A program made the translations under genes and the position numbers. From the NCBI RefSeq assembly GCF_900101865.1, contig NZ_FNAH01000001.1, positions 372,001 through 436,000 of the forward strand: a stretch of DNA of 64,000 nt. Reading direction: 5' to 3'. Below the pieces are notes generated by a model that was given only the letters and a program-made list of their open reading frames with translations, was not told where the DNA came from and searched no databases. Position 1 is the first letter of the stretch; each line of letters starts with the position of its first letter. Positions 58,725 to 64,000 of the stretch are shown in pieces. This DNA is from Paracoccus isoporae (GTDB lineage Bacteria > Pseudomonadota > Alphaproteobacteria > Rhodobacterales > Rhodobacteraceae).

Positions 58725-59366
58725 TCAGACGGCGTCCGGCTGCCTGGCCGGGTGTGCTTGGGCAAATTCCGGCAGCGCTTCGCAGGCCGCGCGGATCTCG
58801 CGCAGCCGCCCGAAGGGCGCGGTGTCCAGACCGAACCGGTCGGCCGAGAAAATCTGCGGGACCAGGCAGATATCGGCCAGCCCCGGTGTATCGCCAAAGG
58901 TGAAGGCCCCGCCATGTGTCTGCGACGCGGCAATCGCCTCGCAGGCGGCCAGCCCCTCGCCGATCCAGTGGCGACACCAGGCATCGGCACCGTCCTGATC
59001 CTGACCGTGCTGCGACTTGATGAAGTTCAGCACCCGCAGGTTCTGCAGCGGATGGATCTCGCAGGCGATGACCTGGGCAAAGGCACGGACATGGGCGCGC
59101 GCCAGCGGATCGCCTGGCAAGAGGGCCGGGTCAGGTCGAGTCTCTTCGAGCCACTCGATGATGGCAAGCGACTGGGTCAGCACCGCCTCACCTGTATCCA
59201 GCGCCGGCACCAGCCCTTGCGGATTGAGGTCGCGGAAGTCGTGCTGTTTCTGCGCACCGTCGCGCAGGTTCACCGGCACAAACTCTGTCGCCACGCCCTT
59301 GAGGTTGAACGCGATCCGGCAGCGATAGGCGGAAGAAGACCGGAAATAACCGAAGAACCGCATCAT
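58725..59366 (-). CDS. nagL: Maleylpyruvate isomerase, zeta-class GST type (NagL-like)
   Basis: Glutathione-dependent cis-trans isomerase converting maleylpyruvate to fumarylpyruvate, 213 residues. The zeta-GST active-site motif SSSAYRCRIAFNLKG is at residues 10-24, followed by LNPQGLVPALDTGEAVLTQSLAIIEWLEET and a helical C-terminal domain. By sequence it could equally be maleylacetoacetate isomerase (MaiA) of tyrosine breakdown. Its position between fumarylpyruvate hydrolase and the TRAP genes of a gentisate operon favours NagL. The ATG overlaps the hydrolase stop by 4 nt. Confidence 0.9.
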   Translation of the reverse strand: MMRFFGYFRSSSAYRCRIAFNLKGVATEFVPVNLRDGAQKQHDFRDLNPQGLVPALDTGEAVLTQSLAIIEWLEETRPDPALLPGDPLARAHVRAFAQVIACEIHPLQNLRVLNFIKSQHGQDQDGADAWCRHWIGEGLAACEAIAASQTHGGAFTFGDTPGLADICLVPQIFSADRFGLDTAPFGRLREIRAACEALPEFAQAHPARQPDAV

Positions 59367-60061
59367 TCCGGCGCCCCCACGGTCAGCTCGACCGGCTCCA
59401 GCCTGTCGATCGTGCCACGAATCTTCGCGCCCGGTTCCACCGCACCCACCCCGGCAGGCGTCCCGGTATAGATGAGATCGCCCGGCGCAAGATGGTAGAA
59501 CTTGGACAGATCCGACACCAGCTCCTCCACCGACCAGACCAGATCGGAGAGCTTGGCGTCCTGCTTCATCTCGCCATCGACGCTCAGGCTGATGCGCTGA
59601 TCCGCCACCTGCCCGAACGCCGCCGCCCTGGTGATGGGCGAGATGACCGAGCTTCCCTCCACATCCTTGCCGAGATCCCAGGGACGCTGCTTGGCACGCG
59701 CGGCAAGCTGCAGGTCGCGGCGGGTCATGTCGAGCCCGCTGGCATAGCCATAGACCGCGCGCAACGCGTCTTTCGTGCCGATGCGGAAGGCCGGTGCGCC
59801 GATGGCGATGACGAATTCCATCTCATAGTGGAAATTTTCCGTTCCGGGTGGATAGGGAAATTCCTCACCGCTCGGCAGGATGGTCAGCGGGGATTTCGTG
59901 AAATAGAACGGCGCCTCGCGATCGACCTCGACCCCCATCTCCTTGGCGTGGTCGGCATAGTTGCGACCGACGCAGAACACGCGGCGCACCGGGAATGTCG
60001 CGCCCTCGCCCTTGATCGTCACGCTCGGCCAGTCGGGGGCGGGAAACACGGTGTGGGTCAT
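59363..60061 (-). CDS. nagK: Fumarylpyruvate hydrolase (NagK-like, FAH family)
   Basis: Hydrolyses fumarylpyruvate to fumarate and pyruvate, 232 residues. FCVGRNYADHAKEMG, metal-ligand acids in FHYEMEFVIAIG, the Asp in YGYASGLDMTRRDLQ and LIYTGTPAGVGAVEPG are typical of the FAH fold. The ATG at 60061 has AAGGA 5 nt upstream. It follows the MDMPI-like gene by 28 nt and overlaps nagL. Gene context separates it from fumarylacetoacetase or 2-hydroxyhepta-diene isomerases. Confidence 0.92.
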   Translation of the reverse strand: MTHTVFPAPDWPSVTIKGEGATFPVRRVFCVGRNYADHAKEMGVEVDREAPFYFTKSPLTILPSGEEFPYPPGTENFHYEMEFVIAIGAPAFRIGTKDALRAVYGYASGLDMTRRDLQLAARAKQRPWDLGKDVEGSSVISPITRAAAFGQVADQRISLSVDGEMKQDAKLSDLVWSVEELVSDLSKFYHLAPGDLIYTGTPAGVGAVEPGAKIRGTIDRLEPVELTVGAPE

Positions 60062-60089
60062 GTCGGTCGGTCCTTCTTCGATGGTCTTG

Positions 60090-60695
60090 TCACGGCTGCG
60101 AGTATAGGCCGCGCGCGGGTGAAGCGGAGACGCTTTGTCGCGCCTGCGCGAGATCGGCACGGATGGCATCGGGAACGTCGCGCAGACGCCCGCCCGCATC
60201 CAGATCGAGCGCCGCCTGCCAGAGCTGCCGTGCCCGCGCCTCGGCTGTTTCCCTGATGCGGGCTGCCATGTCGGGCAGCGCGACTGGCAGATCCCATTCC
60301 GCATCCGACAGATCCCGCCACACCACGTCCAGATGAATGGCGCTGTGATATGTCAGGTGACGCAGCGCGCGGGGCGGCAGCGTTTCGGCCAGATCGAGCG
60401 CAGCCAGATCGGTCGGCGCCCGATCGCCCTGCCGCCCGGTGGCATCCTCGATGGCCTGCGCGATCCGGCGGGCCTGCAACGCGGTGCCGGCAATGACGCG
60501 GCGCCGCGACCAGCCGGTCCGGGGCGAAGTCACGTTCAGCCCAAGGTCATCCAGCCCGTTCACGATGCGCGCCAGATACGCCACGCCGCGCCGCGCCAAA
60601 TGCAGCGCCTCGGCCGGTGCGTGGGGCGCGTCGTAGCGCGCGCCTTTTCCCTGCCGTGCGCGCAGCTCCGCGCGGGCCAGCGACAGATCGCTCAT
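60090..60695 (-). CDS. DinB/MDMPI-like protein, putative maleylpyruvate isomerase
   Basis: 201 residues. The N-terminal four-helix part reads LARAELRARQGKGARYDAP, LHLARRGVAYLARIVNGLDD, then SPRTGWSRRRVIAGTALQARRIAQAIEDATG. This parallels the mycothiol-dependent maleylpyruvate isomerase N-domain (GWTRAHVLAHLARNA). However, the metal His of that motif is Gly here (VIAG), and the Glu-x3-His pair appears as His-x3-His (YHSAIHLDVVW). It may therefore bind metal differently or be non-catalytic. Alphaproteobacteria lack mycothiol, so a glutathione-type or cofactor-free isomerase, or another gentisate-linked role, is possible. The ATG overlaps the dioxygenase stop by 4 nt. Confidence 0.8.
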   Translation of the reverse strand: MSDLSLARAELRARQGKGARYDAPHAPAEALHLARRGVAYLARIVNGLDDLGLNVTSPRTGWSRRRVIAGTALQARRIAQAIEDATGRQGDRAPTDLAALDLAETLPPRALRHLTYHSAIHLDVVWRDLSDAEWDLPVALPDMAARIRETAEARARQLWQAALDLDAGGRLRDVPDAIRADLAQARQSVSASPARGLYSQP

Positions 60696-61774
60696 TCCCG
60701 GCCATCCACCATGCTGCGCTGGAAATTCAGCCGCTCGATGATCGGCGCGTCAGAGAAGCGGAACAGGTCGAACTGGGTTTCGGCCTCCAGCGACCAGGAC
60801 ACCCAGGACGGGACGACGAAGATGTCTCCCTTTTCCAGCGTCTTGCGCGCACCGTCGAGGCGCACCGCTCCCTGCCCGTCGAACACCTGGAACACGCAGG
60901 AGCCGACCTCGCGTCGCGCCGGTGTCTCCGTTCCCGCACGCAGCCGGTGAAATTCGGCGCGGATCGTGGGCATCACGTCGCCGCCATTGGTCGGATTGAC
61001 ATATCTGACCGCCGCATGACCCTGCTCGACCGTGGCGGGCTGGCCTTCATCCTCAAGCAGAAGCTGCTGGGTCAGGGCGGCATCGGTGAACTCCCAGCGA
61101 TAGGCGCCGATGGGGCTCGCCACGCTGTCCTGAAGCTGCGACAGCGGGCGCAGGCCCGGATGGCACCACAGCCGTTCGCCCCGCGAATAGCGCGGCGTCG
61201 CGTCATCGGTGACCCGGTCCGCGCCGAACTCGAAGAAGCCGACATCATTCTGGTAGCTGAACGGAATATCCAGACCGTCGATCCAGGCCATCGGCCGGTC
61301 GCTGTCATTGTGGTGGCCGTGGAAACACCAGCCGGGCGTCAGCAACAGATCGCCCCGGCTCATCCGCACCGGATCGCCGTTGACCACCGTCCAAACACCC
61401 TCGCCCTCGACGACGAAACGAAACGCGTTCTGGGCGTGACGATGCTCCGGCGCGGTCTCGCGCGGGCCGAGATACTGGATCGCACACCAGAGCGTCGGCG
61501 AGATATAGGCCGCCCCGCCGAGACCGGGATTGGCCAGCCCGATGGCGCGACGCTCCCCCCCGCGACCGACGGGCACGAGATCACCGGAGGCTTGCGCCAG
61601 CGGATAGAGTTCGGACCATTTCCAGACATGGGCCACGGCCTTGGGCCGCGGATGCACCGGCATCAGATCGCCGATCTGTGTCCAGAGCGGGTTGAGATGG
61701 TGCTCGCTGAACCCCTGATAGAGCCGCCGCAGCTCCGGCGTATCCTCTGGCTGCATCGCGTTTTCCGTGTTCAC
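60692..61774 (-). CDS. gtdA: Gentisate 1,2-dioxygenase
   Basis: Bicupin Fe(II) enzyme that cleaves gentisate to maleylpyruvate, 360 residues. N-terminal cupin: PEHRHAQNAFRFVVEGEGVWTVVNG, then GDLLLTPGWCFHGHHN, holding the iron-binding His residues. C-terminal cupin: VFQVFDGQGAVRLDG and GDIFVVPSWVSWSLEAE. ELRRLYQGFSEHHLNPLWTQIGDLMP is the usual GDO start region. The start is GTG at 61774 with GGGAGG 5 nt upstream; an in-frame extension to 61876 lies in the operator region and is rejected. First gene of the seven-gene gentisate-TRAP operon. Confidence 0.95.
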   Translation of the reverse strand: MNTENAMQPEDTPELRRLYQGFSEHHLNPLWTQIGDLMPVHPRPKAVAHVWKWSELYPLAQASGDLVPVGRGGERRAIGLANPGLGGAAYISPTLWCAIQYLGPRETAPEHRHAQNAFRFVVEGEGVWTVVNGDPVRMSRGDLLLTPGWCFHGHHNDSDRPMAWIDGLDIPFSYQNDVGFFEFGADRVTDDATPRYSRGERLWCHPGLRPLSQLQDSVASPIGAYRWEFTDAALTQQLLLEDEGQPATVEQGHAAVRYVNPTNGGDVMPTIRAEFHRLRAGTETPARREVGSCVFQVFDGQGAVRLDGARKTLEKGDIFVVPSWVSWSLEAETQFDLFRFSDAPIIERLNFQRSMVDGRE

Positions 61775-61794
61775 AGCGCCCTCCCGAATCGCAA

Positions 61795-61833
61795 TATTGA
61801 TATGTATGCATATCGCATGTATACGTATCAATA
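61795..61833. promoter_or_regulatory. 39-bp palindromic operator between gtdA and a divergent marR gene
   Basis: Perfect outer arms TATTGATA (61795-61802) and TATCAATA (61826-61833) flank inner GTAT/ATAC and GCA/TGC pairs, so 30 of 39 positions are symmetric. The plus strand contains a TTGATA (61797) and TATACG (61820) 17 nt apart, a good promoter for the marR gene. The minus strand also begins with TTGATA. The palindrome sits 20 nt before the gtdA start and 41 nt before the marR start, as expected for MarR autoregulation and operon control. Confidence 0.7.
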
Positions 61834-61874
61834 GATTTGTTGTGTTTTCTGATATTAACGGGAATTGTGACGTC

Positions 61875-62351
61875 ATGGATAAACTGCACGACCTGCCCGG
61901 CTACCTGATCCGCCGGCTTCAGCAAATGGCGGTCAGCGCCTTTGTCACGCGCGCGAAAGCCGCCGGGTTCGACCTGACGCCGGTGCAATACGGGTCGCTG
62001 GCCACGCTCGCACAGCGGCCGGGCATCGATCAGGCCACGTTGGCCGCCCTTGTCGCTTATGACCGGGTCACCATCGGCGGCGTCGTCGGCAGGTTGGAAA
62101 GCCGCGGCTATCTGGCCCGACATGTCAGCGAAGAGGACCGCCGCGCGCGGCTGCTGACGCTCACCGAGCGTGGTAAGTCGGTGCTTCAGACCATTCAGCC
62201 GGCGGTGCGCGCGGCGCAGACCGATATGCTAGCGCCGCTCACGCGCGAGGAACGGGCGGAGTTCATGCGCCTGATGCAAAAGCTGACCGGCACCGGCAAG
62301 GGAGGCGAGGATCAGGACATGGCCGCGACGCTCCCGGAAACCGCAGGCTGA
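61875..62351 (+). CDS. MarR-family regulator of the gentisate operon
   Basis: 158 residues. Winged helix about residues 30-100: LTPVQYGSLATLAQRPGIDQATLAALVAYDRVTIGGVVGRLESRGYLARHVSEEDRRARLLTLTERG. The ATG at 61875 gives MDKLHDLPGYLIRRLQQ, the usual start of MarR proteins tied to aromatic degradation (BadR/MobR/HcaR-like). The upstream frame covers the operator and is rejected. The ribosome-binding site is weak. It is divergent from gtdA across the palindrome and probably is a repressor released by gentisate, 3-hydroxybenzoate or a CoA/ring metabolite. Confidence 0.9.
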   Translation: MDKLHDLPGYLIRRLQQMAVSAFVTRAKAAGFDLTPVQYGSLATLAQRPGIDQATLAALVAYDRVTIGGVVGRLESRGYLARHVSEEDRRARLLTLTERGKSVLQTIQPAVRAAQTDMLAPLTREERAEFMRLMQKLTGTGKGGEDQDMAATLPETAG

Positions 62352-62478
62352 ATGGACGGGCCGCGCGCGACGCGGTCGGGCGCGGTTCCCAGCCGGCAAT
62401 CGCAACAGGGTCCGGCGGATCCGATGATGGCGTCAGGTTTCGCCGCCATTCAAGTCGAAAAGGCCAGGCCGCACCGCC

Positions 62479-62955
62479 TCAGCCTGGTGTCTTCTGGATC
62501 CGGCTCAAAAGCTCCAGCAGAACGGATTTCTCGTCGCTGCTCAGCGCGTGCAATGCGATGTCCTCCGCCTTTTCCACTTCTGCAACGGCCCGGTCGCGCA
62601 GTCTGCGCCCCCGCACCGTCGCGGTCAGCGCAAAGCGGCGGAGATCCTGCCGCGACCTGCTCCGGCTGATCAGCTTCTGCGCCTCCAACTCATCGATGAT
62701 CCCGACGATATTAGACCGCTCCATCTGCAAGTCGTCCGCAATCCGCGACGGGGCGATGCCGGGATTGTCCACGATCAGCGACAGCGCCGTCATTGACACG
62801 ATCCTCAGCCCGAGCGGCTCCAACGCCTGCTGCGCCGCGTGGCGGACGGTAAGGTAACTGATCTTCAGCTTATAGCCGACCAGCCGATGCACGATGCGAT
62901 CGACCGGGCGGTCCGGGTCGGTGCCCGGCGGCGTGTGATCCACCTGCTTGGTCAT
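62479..62955 (-). CDS. MarR-family regulator
   Basis: 158 residues. RIVHRLVGYKLKISYLTVRHAAQQAL starts the dimer helices; the winged helix is about residues 50-115 (LRIVSMTALSLIVDNPGIAPSRIADDLQMERSNIVGIIDELEAQKLISRSRSRQDLRRFALTATVRG). It is convergent with the preceding marR gene and divergent from the ring-cleaving dioxygenase gene, which it probably controls, as MhqR does for MhqO-type enzymes. A TTGACA box on the minus strand (63004-62999) and a TAACGGTTA palindrome (62982-62995 area) lie upstream. Confidence 0.85.
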   Translation of the reverse strand: MTKQVDHTPPGTDPDRPVDRIVHRLVGYKLKISYLTVRHAAQQALEPLGLRIVSMTALSLIVDNPGIAPSRIADDLQMERSNIVGIIDELEAQKLISRSRSRQDLRRFALTATVRGRRLRDRAVAEVEKAEDIALHALSSDEKSVLLELLSRIQKTPG

Positions 62956-63283
62956 CTCGCAATCCCCCGATCCGATCGTGACGTGTGATAACGGTTACTG
63001 TCAATAATGACCAATCCGGCACGGGCCGTGCGTGACAACCGGGGCCGCCCTCAAGCCCGGCCTGCTGCACGGGGACACGCGGTGCCGCCCGGACCCGACA
63101 ACCCGAAGCCTCCCAGCTCCACGACACCACAGCGCCCGAGACGTCGAAACCGGCGCTGATGTCGCATGGATCGGGCGGCTCTGGCGAGCGATGCTGAAAC
63201 CATCGCCGTGCCTGCGGGTTGCCTCGGTGGACAGCACACGCGATCACCCGGAACAGCGCGGATCAGGGGAGAGATTTCACCAG
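62956..63283. other. Divergent intergenic region, marR / ring-cleaving dioxygenase
   Basis: 328 bp between divergent starts. Near the marR side it has a TTGACA box (minus strand, 63004-62999) and the short palindrome TAAC-G-GTTA, a candidate MarR site. The remainder is GC-rich, with no convincing gene, RNA or repeat. Confidence 0.45.
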
Positions 63284-64000
63284 ATGACAAGCGGCATCCA
63301 CCACGTCACCGCGATCACCCGCAACGTGCAGCGGAACGTGGATTTCTATGCCGGCTTCCTCGGTCTCCGCCTCGTCAAGCAGACCGGCGGGTACGAGGAT
63401 GCCGAGCAATTGCACCTGATCTATGGCGACGCCGCCGGAAGTCCGGGCAGCCTGGTCACCTTCCTTGTGTGGGAGGCCGGCGCGGCCGGGCGGACCGGGC
63501 TGGGCCAGGTCACGGAAATCGCACTCGCCATCCCCCCCGTCGCGATCTCGGACTGGCTGCAGCGCGCGATGGAGGCGCGGATCCCCGTTGAAGGTCCGCT
63601 GCGCGAGTTCGGCGAGACGCTGCTGCGGCTGAAGGATCCGGACGGCATCATCATCAAGCTGGTCGGCGCCGACATGGCGGCAGTGGCGCCGCTGTCCGAT
63701 CCGATCGCGCCGGGGCGGATCCGCGGTGTGACGGTGCTCACCGACCAGCCGGACGCGACGGCCGGGTTCACCGCGCGCTTCGGCTATCGGCCGGGCCGGT
63801 CAGAGGGCAATACGCAGCGGATGACCTCGGATCGCGACAGTGTCGATATCCGCGATGCACGCGGCTATTTTCCCGGTATTCCCGGCGCCTCGATCATCGA
63901 TCACGTCGCTTTCCGCGCCGCCGACGAGGATGCGCTGCGCCGGATGCGCGTCTCGCTGCGCGACGCCGATGGGATCACGAAGGTCCACGACCGGAAATAT
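63284..64000 (+). CDS. VOC-superfamily ring-cleaving dioxygenase (5' part, cut by window edge)
   Basis: 239 residues visible with no stop before the window end. Two vicinal-oxygen-chelate modules: SGIHHVTAITRNVQRNVDFYAGFLGLRLVKQTGGYED (first His of the metal site in IHHVT) and ASIIDHVAFRAADEDALRRM (second module His). LKDPDGIIIKLVG closes module one. The pattern is that of MhqO/MhqA/LinE-like proteins, annotated as ring-cleaving dioxygenases acting on hydroquinones. The ATG is preceded by GGGGAGAG about 10 nt upstream. It is divergent from a MarR gene, consistent with an MhqR-like quinone response. Confidence 0.88.
   Translation, partial: MTSGIHHVTAITRNVQRNVDFYAGFLGLRLVKQTGGYEDAEQLHLIYGDAAGSPGSLVTFLVWEAGAAGRTGLGQVTEIALAIPPVAISDWLQRAMEARIPVEGPLREFGETLLRLKDPDGIIIKLVGADMAAVAPLSDPIAPGRIRGVTVLTDQPDATAGFTARFGYRPGRSEGNTQRMTSDRDSVDIRDARGYFPGIPGASIIDHVAFRAADEDALRRMRVSLRDADGITKVHDRKY

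Overview
The window reads as chromosomal DNA of a high-GC alphaproteobacterium, most likely a halotolerant Paracoccus-like member of the Rhodobacterales. This is inferred from gene content: ectABC with a dedicated aspartokinase, TRAP transporters fused to aromatic-acid operons, a PcaQ-type regulator next to the pca genes, and tightly overlapping ATGA/TGATG operons. No rRNA, tRNA, IS element, prophage or CRISPR array was seen. Gene density is uniform and gives no sign of a recent island.

Layout. 1-5.6 kb: 5' part of pheT, a sodium:alanine symporter, two unknown proteins and gamma-glutamyltransferase. 5.7-10.2 kb: ectoine synthesis (ectA-ectB-ectC-ask) with a divergent MarR regulator (EctR type) and a recognisable operator. 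10.4-16.6 kb: 6-phosphogluconate dehydrogenase, then a cobalamin riboswitch ahead of btuB and a BtuF-C-D-like importer. 16.6-21.2 kb: divergent katG/oxyR and an L-2-hydroxyglutarate oxidase. 21.2-25.0 kb: a YehZYXW-type compatible-solute ABC importer. 25.4-29.0 kb: a FatB/CeuE-type siderophore ABC importer.

29.0-37.4 kb is a purine/ureide block. It holds ureidoglycolate lyase, an allantoinase-OHCU decarboxylase fusion, HIU hydrolase, a LysR regulator, malate synthase G, an NCS2 purine permease and (S)-ureidoglycine aminohydrolase. Together these take hydroxyisourate to glyoxylate and on to malate. Uricase and allantoate amidohydrolase are not in the window. 37.5-40.3 kb: a large CPA1 Na+/H+ antiporter with a cyclic-nucleotide-binding-like tail, and a DUF3008 protein.

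40.4-45.9 kb is the least understood block: a five-gene, same-strand cassette of two NodU/TobZ-family carbamoyltransferases, an SxtJ-like membrane protein, a 49-residue DUF5989/SxtK-like membrane peptide and a membrane-anchored SGNH hydrolase. It matches the sxtI-J-K core of saxitoxin clusters in gene types but has none of the toxin-specific genes. It is probably a membrane-associated O-carbamoylation system with an unknown acceptor.

46.1-62.4 kb is aromatic catabolism. A ten-gene operon (pobA-pcaD-pcaC-pcaH-pcaG-BKACE-pcaB-TRAP dctP-Q-M) with divergent pcaQ handles 4-hydroxybenzoate and protocatechuate. A seven-gene gentisate operon (gentisate dioxygenase, a DinB/MDMPI-like protein, fumarylpyruvate hydrolase, zeta-GST maleylpyruvate isomerase, a second TRAP system) has a divergent MarR gene across a striking 39-bp palindrome. 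The right end carries another MarR gene divergent from a truncated ring-cleaving (MhqO-like) dioxygenase. Overall the genes suit a salt-stressed heterotroph that scavenges B12, iron chelates, purines and plant-derived aromatics.
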